Shown: piece by piece, positions 46,169 to 57,680 of the stretch
Position numbering within the stretch: position 1 is the first letter of the stretch
How the letters are laid out: every line of letters starts with the position of its first letter
Assembly (NCBI RefSeq): GCF_034702125.1
Contig: NC_085868.1
Location: 42,955,047 to 43,019,046, forward strand
Direction of reading: 5' to 3'
Source of the DNA: Engraulis encrasicolus
Lineage: Eukaryota > Chordata > Actinopteri > Clupeiformes > Engraulidae
Length of the DNA: 64,000 nucleotides
Position numbers and translations under genes: made by a program
Notes under the pieces: model-generated
Told to the model about the DNA's origin: nothing
Database searches by the model: none
The model's input: only the letters and a program-made list of their open reading frames with translations

Positions 46169-48292
46169 CAAAAATGCTCTCTGCTCTTCCCATTTTGTTT
46201 GGTCTTTATGGTATTTTCCCTTGAACTAGCACTGTTTGTATTCTCTGCATCAGTCATTCATAGCAGTTGTTGTGGCCACTTTACTTCTCCACTCGGCAGC
46301 ACTGAGCTCTGATCGATATTTCCCTCTGGGTATTATAACAGGCCTCGTCTTGCACATAACAGGAATGTGCAACCAGTGCCTCTCTCATCCCAGGGAGGAG
46401 CATCTCAAATCCTTTGAACAAACCCTCCACACACATACACACACACCAGCCAGTACCACCACCCATCACCTACGCCTGTGCACAGCCTGCCTTCTCTTTC
46501 AGCTCAGCAGGTAAAGGTGCACACTTGGATGTGAAGACACGAAAAGATGCAGCACCACAGGTTTTGTAGTGAGACAAAAAGGTTTTTTTAATATGTGAGG
46601 CAAAACATGGCAAACATTCTAGTTCCCTTTGGTGCTTTCGCACAGTTTGTTTGCGTGTCATCATCCACAGGCCTCCACTTTGATTCTCAATCTTTTTTTT
46701 TTTGCCACGTTCGCCATTTAAAATAGCAACAAGATACTAGATAAAATAGCAACAAAGACAACTCCAAACAAACAAAGGTGGCTCTACATAATTGTCTGTC
46801 CCTTGTAAACAAAGCTTGGTGACAAACTAAAGAAGGTACAAACGCATAGACTTCTTTCGATGTACCCTCCTGATCATCTGTGTCCTGTAGACTGTAGAGG
46901 AAGGAGAAGACCTATCAAAGAGTCTCTTTTTAGTCATGTAGGCCTAAATGAGCTGGTCTTGAGCAAAAACAAAATAAACAATCTTGTTATTCAATCATAT
47001 TATTCTGTAACCATCGTTCACTGTAATTGCAGAGAAACAGGAGAGCTGAGCAAAACATCTACTTTTACTGTCCCATTTGTCTTCTAACAACAAAGAGACT
47101 ACAGTATACTGTAGAGGGATGGACATATGCAATTACATTTCACTGTGTTTTTGTGTCTGATCAATTAAGTCTGATCAATTAAGTAATTCAATTGGGCTAG
47201 TATCCATAATGGCTATAGGCACCATCATTAACCATAGGCCTATGTTAACAACAGCAATGTCATGGGTATGCCATGCATATTTATTGTATTTCAGCTTACA
47301 TTTATTTGCAACTCACATTTTCCCATCAATGTTGAGCTTAGATCTTGTTGTTTATCTAATGCAGTAGAATTTTCACATTCTCGAGATTCTCACTTGAAGA
47401 GCAGAGGCACTTCTTCTGAAACTTCGAAAAATATTTGACAGTTTTGGCTGTGGTGCGTTAAAAAGCAGGCTGAGAGCATGCTGTGTGTCCAAGCAGACCT
47501 CTGCACAGTAGTGGCATTGCCTGCTCATGGCCAAATGACCCTGCCTTCTGTTCTCTTGTTATTTTGCCAAACTGTCCCAGCTGTCCGACATTACTCTCTT
47601 ATACGAATAACCAGTGCGACGTCACACAATGATTGCCATGTGCATTACGCCCCTTTTTGGGGGATACTATTGGGGAATAAGCTGAGACAAGGCCCTGTTG
47701 GTGTTGTGAAAGAAGAAGCTGAAGACAAGGACATGTAGACATTGTTCACATTCAATATGCCTAAGACATGTCGGCTGTTCAAATAATATAGCCAAAACAG
47801 CCGTGGCTGAAGCATGGACTGTTTATTTAGGCTAGCCGATGTTGCATGTAAGTTATTGAGACATTCGCTTTGTTGTCCCCCACAAGGAGCAGGACCGTTA
47901 TTTCATGAACAAAGTTGGCAGGTTATGCGTATAGTAAATGAGAAATTGTAGCTGATATGGCTTTATACATGGGTTTCCTGTTTGTAAATAATCCCTGACT
48001 GCGCACCCCTGTGCACTCTTCGACCTCTGATTGTTGAAAACTGTTGCCACTCAAAAAATGTGCTCACATGGTTGGCTGCTTAGTATCTTGCCCCTCCTCA
48101 CAGTGTAAATTTTTGAAAATGGGAAACCTAGCATATATGTATGTCTAGATTACGCAACAAAATACATTAATGTATGTTTGACCATTGTCTGGTCGCAATG
48201 AGTATAACTTAATGTCAGGCATTCAGCAAAAATGAAAATATACTGTACATAATCTTCCACAGTTTTATATACATTTTCTCAAAGACTCAAGA
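46169..48292. other. Non-coding stretch, nothing recognised
   Basis: A frame at 46236-46514 begins with a hydrophobic stretch that could mimic a signal peptide, but its remainder is low-complexity (CACACA-derived). Otherwise only short motif-free frames are present. Confidence 0.5.
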
Positions 48293-48410
48293 GATACACT
48301 TCTGGTCAAAAGTATGAGAACACTCATTTTCCAGTTATTTATTGCAATTTTATTCAAGCACATCCAATGAATCATTCGGACAGCATCTTGCCCGTGCAAA
48401 TTGGATTAGA
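48293..48410 (+). mobile_element. Tc1-like terminus fragment
   Basis: ATACACTTCTGGTCAAAAGT followed by ATGAGAACACTCATTTTCC matches the terminal repeat type CACTACTGGTCAAAAGTTTGAGAACAC of Tc1-like fish elements. No second terminus was found nearby, so it is a fragment. The inner limit is approximate. Confidence 0.5.
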
Positions 48411-48868
48411 ATCGGGGCCGGCTGTTATCAATGCCACAAAGGTCAATACTTTTAATTAGTCGAAAGCTTGGAATGCAATTTTCATCTATTCTGTTCAGTT
48501 CTGTCCTAAAATAGTTTCAGGCCACGTAGAAGGATTAATGTGATGGACATGGACATTTCAGACATGGTCTAGATTTCAACAGTGTGTACCTGCACCAGTG
48601 TGTATCTGATATCATGATACTGAGGTGACCTTCAATGAAAATTCACACTACAGTGACAGTTACCCTGGGCTTTGTTCCAGAGTGGTTCCTACAACAGTAA
48701 TGGTTTTTTGTATGGAGAATGGTGCACTTACAACTCAGCCTTACTTTGTACTGTACATAGCCCTGTTTTGACAAAGAGCCAAAATCCATCCATCACACAA
48801 CCATTGAAACAGTGCATTTTGAGGCTAGAGGCTGCGGACATAATGAATGGTGAAATACCTAATATATC

Positions 48869-49019
48869 CAGTGTTGGGCTGCTTAGGATGGCCGTCAAAT
48901 GGATTTTGAAGAAAAAAATGTCCAAGTTTTTTCAATAGAATTGGGCGGGATTTCGTGCTCCCAGGTGGGCTATGAGTATATTTTGGGCTGGAAATCATCA
49001 GTCTCATCTGGCATCCCTG
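48869..49019 (+). mobile_element. Degenerate copy of the CAGTGTTGCCAGAT MITE family
   Basis: CAGTGTTGGGCTGCTTAGGA at the left, AATAGAATTGGGCGGGATTT in the middle, and TTTTGGGCTGGAAATCATCA plus CATCTGGCATCCCTG at the right match copies 1-3. An internal deletion removes the inverted GC-rich part, giving 151 bp. Flanks (AATATATC and GATATAGG) are only partly similar. Confidence 0.75.
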
Positions 49020-49310
49020 GATATAGGCCTATCCAGTTTAGTGTCTCCTGCTGAAGCAGGGCCCTGTGACAAATTCTGTCTCCATGCCCAAGTGGTTTAG
49101 AGCCAAAGAGTGTTCAGTGCAACCCACGCTCAGCAGAGAGTAGCCTGGAGGCAGCAATAGGAGTGATCCAACGTACTGCCATGTCAGCACCCAAGTTCTT
49201 GTGTGCTAAAAAACTGTCAACGTGGAATCATAGCTCTGCCTGTCTTGAGTATGTGTCTGAAGTGTGATAACGAAATATGACTAGCAGCTTCCATGACTAG
49301 CAGCTTCCAC

Positions 49311-49513
49311 GGGGCAGCCGTGGTCTAGTGGTAAGAGAGTTGGTCTTTAAATCTAGGGGTTTGAATCCCCCCTGACCTCTCCCTACATCTCCATCCATGG
49401 CTGAAGTGCCCTAGAGCAAGGCACCTAATCCCACATTGCTCCAGGGGCTGTAACCAATACCCTGGAAATAATAGTTGTCGTTTTGAATAAATGAAAGCGT
49501 CTGCTAAGTGCAA
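49311..49513 (+). repeat. tRNA-derived SINE with L2-like 3' tail
   Basis: The head GGGGCAGCCGTGGTCTAGTG is a tRNA A box region (TGGTCTAGTGG) and GGTTTGAATCCCC about 40 bp on is a B box. GAGCAAGGCACCTAA and GCTCCAGGGGCTGTA follow, standard in the body of fish tRNA SINEs. The end TGAAAGCGTCTGCTAAGTG matches the 3' tail shared by many fish SINEs with L2/CR1-clade LINEs. It is not a functional tRNA because the acceptor stem is not paired. A 12-bp phrase CTAGCAGCTTCC is duplicated just upstream (about 49281 and 49298). Confidence 0.85.
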
Positions 49514-50210
49514 TAAACCATCCATGCAGGCAGCCAACCATGAACAAACAACTGCCCACAGTCAGCAGACAGCATGGCAGTGCTTGGCTGCCAATCTAAT
49601 GAGGCGAAAGGATATGCATGAGTAAACAGTAATTTCCAATGCAATTAGCAGAAAAATACCTGCCATCCTTATTACAGTTATTGATTCATCATCAGTTCAA
49701 GGGGGAGGTGTTACACCTGTGACTTGGTGTAATTGCTCAAAGACAGCTCTATGAGAACCGGGTATAATCAAAAGATGACTAACAGCCATACAATTTTAAC
49801 AGGACAAGAAAGAGCACCTCCCTCAGGTCCAGGGTCCCTTTTGTAATACAAATGGTTCACTTATAGAGGACTGAGATCAGTTCTCTTAAAGGGGACTACA
49901 GTAACATACCCTTACTATTTCCTTCTTTCCTGCCTGCTCTAGCACAGTACAGTAAATTATGCAGCGTTAATTCAAACTTTACGTAGAGCTGGGATGGGTA
50001 ACTCACTCCCATAGATAACCTGCAACCCATAGATAAAGAACACAATTAAAAACTAGATAACACTCTGAGGGTGACTATGTTACACCCGGTTTTTGTGTGA
50101 AGTCTTCTTTTTGTGGAGTTAGAAGCTGGAAGATCAACATTCGCTCTGTCCAGCAGTTCAATTTGCTATCACTAGGGGTATCTAGATTTGTACGCTAGCA
50201 ATGGTGAAGA
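49514..50210. other. Non-coding stretch, nothing recognised
   Basis: No gene, terminal repeat or long open frame was seen. Confidence 0.5.
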
Positions 50211-50214
50211 ATCT

Positions 50215-50456
50215 TCTTTTTTTTAAAGAGTCCTGGTTCCGATTCGTGATCTGGATCACCTCCAGAATTTAATCATTTGTGGGTCATTGTGGGTCATTTA
50301 CAACCACTCCAGTGAGTTCCATCCAAATCCGATCAGAAGTGTTTGAGTTATCCTGCTGACAAACAGACAAATAAACAAAAATACAGACAGACAGTCAGAC
50401 AGACAAACAGACAAACCAACGCGACCAAAAACTATAACCTCCTTGGAGGAGGTAAA
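50215..50456 (+). mobile_element. RTE-like LINE or related SINE 3' end
   Basis: GATCTGGATCACCTCCAGAAT, TCCATCCAAATCCGATCAGA, GTTTGAGTTATCCTGCTGAC, an (ACAG/ACAA)n tract and the closing AACCTCCTTGGAGGAGGTAA follow the usual order of a widespread fish retroposon tail. I associate it with RTE-clade elements. The final CCTCCTTGGAGGAGG is palindromic. The class is from memory. Confidence 0.5.
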
Positions 50457-52440
50457 AAAAGACCTGATTTAAAAAAAAAAATCAATACTAAACCAATCCA
50501 TTCTAATTATACTGTTGGCCGATACAGAACACTCATATTCCTTTCAAACAAGATCGTCAGTCAGTGAGCAAACAATTGCACCTCAAACTCTGTGTTAGAG
50601 TCAGATTTGTGGTGATATGGTCCATCGATGGTATCGATGGAAAAATGTGGCTCTCCTTATCATGAAAGTTGCCCATCCCTGCTCTATAGGGTGCAATTTA
50701 ACACTCAGTGTTGATACTACTCTTTACTGTTGTGTTGATTTAACTGCAACATGACATACTGCTCTGGTCTGGCACACATGTGTTCTTTGAAGGGATCCTT
50801 TAATTGGATGTTCTCCGGAGGTGCTGTCAGATTAGCCATGCAGAAAAAAGACCAGTCCTGACTGGTCACACTTCTGTTAGGGGGGAAATTGCGATTGCTT
50901 CTGACAGAAAGAGATCAGCATAATGATAAAAGATGATAAAAAGGGGAGATACAGCATATCAAGCCATATCAGTGCCGCAAATATTTCAAAGACAAAGTAC
51001 TTTGTTATAAAGATAATTATGTAACAGTAGTGTTTGTATGTAGTTGTTTTCCTTGAGGTGGTTGTGAGCCTATTTTTTTTAATTATACAGAACAGATGCA
51101 TGCTCTTTCAAAACAGACTCATGCCCTCTGGTTCTCTCCACATGTTTGTAGCATAATTGGGTATAGGTTTGCATATTTATTTGCACATGGGGAATGCCTC
51201 TTGAGATGCAACATCTTATTTTCAGTACGGTCCCCTTGAAACCCGACAGTACAGACAGTACAAGACAAAACATTGCTATTCACATTCGGGTACGAATAGA
51301 AAGTTTATGAACATGCATGATAGTTACCAAATGCAATGACAATTCAATGTTCATGATTACAAATATCTTCTCTCTTTACATGTAGAGAAATGCGATGGTC
51401 TGTCTCCCTCTGTCCATCTGTGTGTGCTGCCTGCCTGCCACTAACTCATTCTGGTTGCTGTGTGAGGTTGTGCCCGATAGATACTTTCCACATTGAAATA
51501 TGATTGACCACTGAATGCCTGTGTTCCTTTGGTTGACGCGGTAATACTTTCAACATTTATAGTACAATGTACCACAGCCTTGTGCCTACCTGACTAACGC
51601 GGTAACACTTTACTTTACGGATCGCTAATAAGGTTGTCATTTCATAGTTATTCCACAGTAATTTCAGTGTAATATTATGGTTATAACTGTTTGTTTTAAG
51701 TAACAACAGCAATATAACCATACGGTTTCCAGTGCAATTCCGCCATAATTTCTCGATCATAATAGCAAAAATAACCATACAGTTTTCAGTGCAATTACGC
51801 TGTAGTTTCTGGTTAATAGTAATGGAATCAGCTACTGTGTCATCGTACAGTAGTAGTTAGGTGGTAGGTATACCAGTAACTAAATAGCAACAGCCGAAGT
51901 AGTTTCATAGCAATTAGCCTACATCAGGGCCGTGAAGTGCAATATTTCCTCTTCCTATCTTATAGCATAGAAACGACCACCCAAACATCCTTTTATTGTT
52001 CTGCCAAATTGCCTGGGAAACAACTGGGTAGTTTTATGGAAATAAGATAGAATTCAATCTTATTCCACTCAATTTTATGGAAATTACATATTTTCTGGGC
52101 CTTAAAATGTGTTCTCTTATTTCCACACAATTACTTGGTTATTATCATTTCTAATACAATATAGCCTACTATGAAATTATTCAAGTACACAGACAAACAC
52201 ATTGTGTGCAAAACTTTATTTTTCCAATCAGTTTTGAAATTCATGTTCACTGGTGTGATGTCGTCACTGCCATCCGGTGGGTCCTATGAACACGAAAAAC
52301 AAACAAACAGAGAAGTCAACTGCAAGACCGGTTTCACCACGTTTATTTTTTAACTTTGGGCAATTCACCATCGCTAAATCTGCTACTGAAATACAGTACC
52401 ATGTTAAATGCACGTGCTAAATCTTCCTCAGGCTGACATC
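50457..52440. other. Non-coding stretch with weak internal palindromes
   Basis: About 51600-51850 contains repeats around TAACCATACGGTTTCCAGTG / TAACCATACAGTTTTCAGTG and GCGGTAACACTTTACTTTAC, a phrase common in fish dispersed repeats. I could not define element ends. No gene was seen. Confidence 0.5.
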
Positions 52441-52446
52441 GCTGCT

Positions 52447-53788
52447 GATTTACAAAAGCAAACTCTAGCTAGCACCTAGCATCAGTCATTGTAAACACAT
52501 TACAGCCTAGCTAGTAGTTTCCATTGTATAAAGGTACTTCTGTATGCCGTTTCATTTCCAGAACAAATATAGGCCTAGAGTAACACTAGCGCATAAAACA
52601 TGTTTGCATAAGGTTAAAGTCAATCGACGATTAAAGGCTGATGATATCGACATCAAGACCATTTCAGCTTACCTTGCAAGTTACCCTGGTTGCTGCGAAA
52701 GCACTCAGTTGTTGTAAGTCTCAAACGGCACCCTTATGTGTCAGTGTACTCAATGACAGCGTCTGCACCATACTGAAAGCAGAGCGGCTAGCTTACAACT
52801 AGAACGAGTGTGCTTGAAGTACAGAAGTACGCTTCCTGCTGATAGGGACGCTCCTGCAGAAACCAAACTTCCGTTGCCTAGGACTCGCTCTCAAGCCGCC
52901 ACAGGCGAGCTAGTTGCAGCAGGGCCAGGCATTAAGGTAAGCCTCCTGACAATGAAATGAATGTAGTTCTAGCTTTAACCTGCTTTCAATATGTCTCTGA
53001 GCTTTGAAGGATTTTAACTGTTGTGACACCATGAGAGGCTGGTTCAAACAGCGAGGCAGTTCAAAACAGTGCAAGGACACAAGTTTTCAAATAAACTTCA
53101 CGTTTTTAATAGTTTACTTGGGGAGTTAACAGAAAAGAGGGGGGGGGTCTCAGGGTGAAAAGTTCAAATAAGGCTTACTTTGTTAAAGTCCAACATAAAT
53201 GGCCCGTGGCTCTTTAAAAGGGAACTGAAAAGTCTTTTGGCAAACAATTGTCTTCATTCACTCACAAATCCTTCCAGGGAATCCTCTTCAGGTGAGTCTT
53301 TTCTCCAGTTAAGTTCACTCCCAAATCATTTCAGAGAATCCTCTTCAGGTAAGTATTTCTTCATGTATTCTTCTCTTCAGAACGAGACTGCCACAGTGAG
53401 CTCCCCAACCCCACTCTGAACACAGACAGAGTGAAAAACTGCCTTTCAGGTTCTCCAGCTGCCCAGGTAATCAGCAACAGTCATTAGCTTCACCTGTGTT
53501 GAGATGAGTCGTGTGGAGGTGTGCAGTTCCCAACTGCACCAGCAGATGGAGCCATACCGGGCTGAGGTTGGAGCCATTTTAGGGGGATGTAGCGCCCCTC
53601 CAGGACTTGGCCTCTCATGATGTCACACTGTATGCATTGCAAACACGTCTTATCAGCCCTGTTTTTGCTGAAATGGCATACAGAAGTACATTTACAATGG
53701 AAACCTCTAGCTAGCTAACTGTAGGCCTACCATGTTTACAATGACTGAAGCTAGGTGCTAGCTAGAGTTTGCTTTTGTAAATCAGAAA
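52447..53788. repeat. Inverted ~115-bp arms 1.1 kb apart
   Basis: 52447-52560 (GATTTACAAAAGCAAACTC, TAGCACCTAGCATCAG, TACTTCTGTATGCCGTTTCA) is the reverse complement of about 53670-53788 with a few differences. The arms flank the 53022-53627 element and unrelated sequence. They may be termini of a larger element or a local inverted duplication. Confidence 0.75.
53022..53627. mobile_element. 606-bp TG..CA element with 18-bp inverted ends
   Basis: It begins TGTGACACCATGAGAGGC and ends GCCTCTCATGATGTCACA (17 of 18 paired), with CTGT on both sides (53018-53021 and 53628-53631). TG..CA borders and a short duplication could mean a solo LTR, and AATAAACTTCACG near 53090 could hold a poly(A) signal. 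An 18-bp inverted repeat is unusually long for an LTR and suits a DNA MITE. Internally, TTCCAGGGAATCCTCTTCAG is repeated at about 53273 and 53330. No coding domain. Confidence 0.6.
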
Positions 53789-53797
53789 AAAAAATGG

Positions 53798-54940
53798 CAT
53801 TAAACTTTCGTTCGAAAAGACATGGAGCTCCCTGTGTGGTCAGTGGTAGACAGCGATAAATTGACCCGAAAATTGCAGCGAAATATGCCTTCTAACTGTT
53901 GTTTAGCATTTGGAGGACCTATTTTTTCCCCAGACGCCGTTGAATAGCAGTAGACATTCAGCCAGTAGGTAGCGATAGTGTGTTGTTTGTGTAGACATCA
54001 AGGAGCAAGGTAGAACCATAGAGGTAGAAAATAACACTAGAGGTGACCCCGCCCCCCTTTTTACGGCAGTCTGTAGCGGCCATTATCTGGTAGATCAGAG
54101 AAATGGAAATTAACGGAGAACGAGGCTCACCTCCGTCAAAAATGGCTTAATCATGTGAAAATGTCCATCAACACACTATACAAGGACAAGTGTTGAAGTG
54201 TGTCGCTAACTATGTTCATAAAATATATTATTTGATTTTTAAATGTATTTTATCAACTCATATGATTTAAGTAGATATGTAGCCTGACATTTCAAATCTG
54301 GTCTTTGATTAATGTGTTACTTCATATTCACACAGTTTTAAGTCAATTTTTTGACAGGGGTGGGCATGTTCTCCATTGACTTTCATTGCCTGAAGGTACC
54401 TACACTACCTACGGAAGTTGGGAAGCTCCATCTGCCATTTCCCAGTGCTGTCGCAAAGTGCTGTGTCCTCTCTAGTGTTATTTTCTCCCTCTATGGGTAG
54501 AACTGCTGTCTTTGAGCGGGACTGGCTACAAAAACTACAGCTTGCATACAAACCATAGATAGTAACGTAAACAAACACACCCCCATTTCCGGTCGCGCGG
54601 AGCAATACTAGGCAAACCAATACAATCAATGAAGACGGACAATAATGATAATATATCTTCTCTGGAAGCGTATTTCGCGGTGATTTTCGAGCCAACGTAT
54701 CGCTGCCCACCTCTGACCACTCAGTGAGTTTCACGTCTCTGCAAACGAAAGTTTAATGCCATTTTATGACCGATTGCTTGAGTGCTCCATTGGAGTAAAC
54801 ATAAAGGTGGGGGGGCTGCAGTCTTGAATACCCAAATGCTTCATTCAACACCAAATGTCAAAATTGTAATGAGAACACCTCTATTTCACTCCAGAAGTCA
54901 CAGAAACAGGCCTTGATGTCTTAAATAGCGAACCACCACT
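53798..54940. mobile_element. TTAA-type element B, copy 1 (left-truncated, with insertion)
   Basis: From GGCATTAAACTTTCG to GCGAACCACCACT before TTAA (54941-54944) this matches 56011-56833 but lacks the first ~180 bp. It is interrupted at 54017-54495 by a hAT-type MITE. There is no coding potential beyond chance frames. The joint with the preceding inverted arm at about 53790 marks the truncation. Confidence 0.85.
54017..54495. mobile_element. hAT-type MITE inserted in element B copy 1
   Basis: Inverted ends CATAGAGGTAGAAAATAAC and GTTATTTTCTCCCTCTATG extend over about 25 bp. The flanks are a perfect 8-bp duplication GGTAGAAC (54009-54016 and 54496-54503). The second copy of element B has the single uninterrupted GGTAGAAC at 56402-56409, which is the empty site. 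Length is 479 bp, with no transposase. Confidence 0.92.
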
Positions 54941-54944
54941 TTAA

Positions 54945-56006
54945 GTATATCATCCAATTGTGTTGTAATGCACCAAACTATATTCCTCCTCAGAATTTTT
55001 CTGACATCTCACAGGCATGGCCGTACCTACCATTGAGGACACAGAGGTCATGTCCTCTGTATTCTTTTTTCAGAAATGTGAAATTTATCTATGATGAAAA
55101 TCGATCTATGATCAACACTGATGAATTCACGCCACCCCCATTTATCCTCAAGACAGTGATTAATGAAGACAAACTCAAGACTTTGACTGAAGAGTTTGAA
55201 GCATTCTAAATATAGGCTACTGTATGCAGTACAGCACGCAGTATCTGATCCCGGTATTTGAAAATGTCTCGTTATGGCCCTGCTCACAGGAAAACAAAGA
55301 CTACAGCAGACATCTAAATCAGGCCATTTTGATGCAATGGGGAATCAAAAAGCAATAGTTAATGTAATGGACATGTTTGGCAACTGCAAAATGAACTGGA
55401 TTGTGTGTGTGACAACAATTGGGTGGGTGTGTATGCAGCATTATGTGATTGCACACAGATGACAGAGGAGAGATATACACATGGAACAACAGGAAACCTT
55501 TCAGATATGTGCATAACAATGTGGATAACGGGATTTAGCCACAGTATGGATGAAAGAATCTGTATGATGACTAGGACATTCCTAGCTTTATCTGGTCATT
55601 TTAAACCCCATGAAGTGTGAAATGTACACCTTTTCTGTCGTGTCTTTGTTTTGTTTTGGTTTCTTGGGGGCTGTCATGCTGAGAGTGTGTGTTATCCTGA
55701 CAGAATGGTGTTTATGCTGGCCTAAAATAAGGTAGCTCAATATACTGTCTTGTCAGAAACATATCCTCTCAAGACATCCCTCCAAAGCACTTCCCTCCTG
55801 TCTCACTGTGCAAGCTGTCTGTCAGGCAATTTGCTATTGTATAGCCATTTGACTGCCAATTTAGCCATAGGCTTATGTCATTTTTGGCGAATATAGGCTC
55901 TCGTGTATACTGTACTTACACTTCACGGCCCTGTTCTGGATACATTCTAAAATAAGTATTTCTCAAAATTTAAACCATCTGTAATATGTTTCACTGACGC
56001 CTACAT
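54945..56006. other. Unique-looking stretch between two element B copies
   Basis: Open frames up to 83 codons without motifs. No terminal repeats recognised. Confidence 0.5.
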
Positions 56007-56010
56007 TTAA

Positions 56011-56833
56011 AGTGGTAGTTCGCTATTTTAGACATTAAGCCCTGTTTGTGTGACTTCTGGGGTGAAGTAGAGATGTTCTCATCACAATTTTGACATTTGG
56101 GGCTGAACGGAGCATTTGGGTATCCAAGACTGCAGCCCCCCACCTTTACATTGACTCCAATAGAGCACTCAAGCAATCGATTATAAAATGGCATTAAACT
56201 TTTGTTTGAGAAGACATGGAACTCACCGTGTGGTCAGTGGTAGACAGCGATAAATTGACCCGAAAATTGCAGCGAAATATGCCTTCTAACTGTTGTTTAG
56301 CATTTGGCGGACCTATTTTTCCCCAGACGCCGTTGAATAGCAGTAGACATCCAGCCAGTAGGTAGCGATAGTGTGTTGTTTATGTAGACATCAAGGAGCG
56401 AGGTAGAACGGCTATCTTTGAGCGGGACTGGCTACAAAAACTACAGCTTGCATACAAACCATAGATAGTAACGTAAACAAACGCACCCCCATTTCCGGTC
56501 GCGCGGAGTAATACTAGTCAAACCAATACAATCAATGAAGACGGACAATAATGAATATATCTTCTCTGGAAGCGTATTTCGCGGTGATTTTCGAGCCAAC
56601 GTATCGCTGCCCACCTCTGAGTTTCATGTCTCTGCAAACGAAAGTTTAATGCCATTTTATGATCGATTGCTTGAGTGCTTCATTGGAGTCAATGTAAAGG
56701 TGGGGGGGCTGCAGTCTTGAATACCCAAATGCTCCGTTCAGCACCAAATGTCAAAATTGTGATGAGAACATCTCTACTTCACCCCAGAAGTCACACAAAC
56801 AAGGCTTAATGTCTAAAATAGCGAACTACCACT
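56011..56833. mobile_element. TTAA-type element B, copy 2 (complete, 823 bp)
   Basis: Termini AGTGGTAGTTCGCTATTTTA and TAAAATAGCGAACTACCACT are perfect over at least 20 bp and the inverted homology extends well beyond 100 bp on each side. TTAA lies at 56007-56010 and 56834-56837. The centre reads GATAGTGTGTTGTTTATG and is also found in copy 1. This fits a non-autonomous TTAA-targeting element (Kolobok/T2 or piggyBac class). Confidence 0.9.
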
Positions 56834-56837
56834 TTAA

Positions 56838-57164
56838 AGGGAAACTGTCCCATTTTTGGAAAAGCTTATTTTACTCCTCCCCTTGAGTTAAATAATAGGG
56901 TTTTACCGTTCTCTCTTTCAACCGTTCTCTGGGTATGGCTGTGCAACTTCTACCTCCATGCTAGCAGTTAACATTGAGTCCTATGAGACCAGCTGGCGGC
57001 TAACTGGTCTCATAGGACTCAATGTTAACTGCTAGCTTGGAGGCAAAATGTGCACTACCATACCCAGAGAACGGTTGAAAGTACAGGAGGATGGTAAAAC
57101 CCGATGATTTAACTCAAGGGGAGGAATAAAATATGCTTATTTCCAAAAATGGGACGGTATCACT
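56838..57164. mobile_element. Palindromic TTAA-type MITE abutting element B
   Basis: The arms are inverted over almost the whole length. AGGGAAACTGTCCCATTTTT pairs with AAAAATGGGACGGTATCACT, and the centre has GTCTCATAGGACTCAATG against CATTGAGTCCTATGAGAC. TTAA lies at 56834-56837 and 57165-57168, the left one shared with element B. Confidence 0.88.
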
Positions 57165-57168
57165 TTAA

Positions 57169-57672
57169 CCATCCTTACAAACTGGAACATGTATTGTAGG
57201 AGCTTGTTTCATTGGGTCAATGTGTACTGTAGGCCTTGATGCGCAAATTCAGTTTCAGGCCCACATGTTGGGCTATGGTGGTTTATGCGGTGTGTTTCCT
57301 ACAGTGTGTGGGAGGTTACACTCGTTCAACCCCAGTGTTGAACCCCTTCTTAGGGAGGGATTTCACAGCAGCAGTAGCAGCAGCGTTGGTATACAGGCCG
57401 GCTTTGTGGGCTGCTTGGCTCTTTGACAGCCAGGCCCCGTTGAGCTGTCTCTGTTACTACCTGCTCCGCTTGGGCACTTGGCCTCCAGTTGCCATGGGGA
57501 CATTGAGGAAAAGGTAGCCTGCTCCTGTTGATGGACTGGACGCACTCCTAAAGCCAACATAAAAGGTCAAAAGGTTGGTGTGTATGTGCTGCAGGAGAAG
57601 ATGACTGTAGATGTCTGTAAAACGAGATGAGTGACATTATACATTTGTTCTCCACTATGAAAACATAACATA
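57169..57672. other. Non-coding stretch, nothing recognised
   Basis: Open frames of 65-93 codons overlap on both strands around a (CAG)n-like run at about 57368-57385. No motif was seen. Confidence 0.5.
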
Positions 57673-57680
57673 GTAATAAG

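Noticed and set aside
46236..46514. Frame with a signal-peptide-like start
   Set aside because: The hydrophobic start is followed by microsatellite-derived Thr/His sequence, with an overlapping opposite frame and no family match.
49311..49385. Functional tRNA gene
   Set aside because: A and B boxes are present, but the acceptor stem does not pair and the sequence continues into a SINE body and LINE-like tail.
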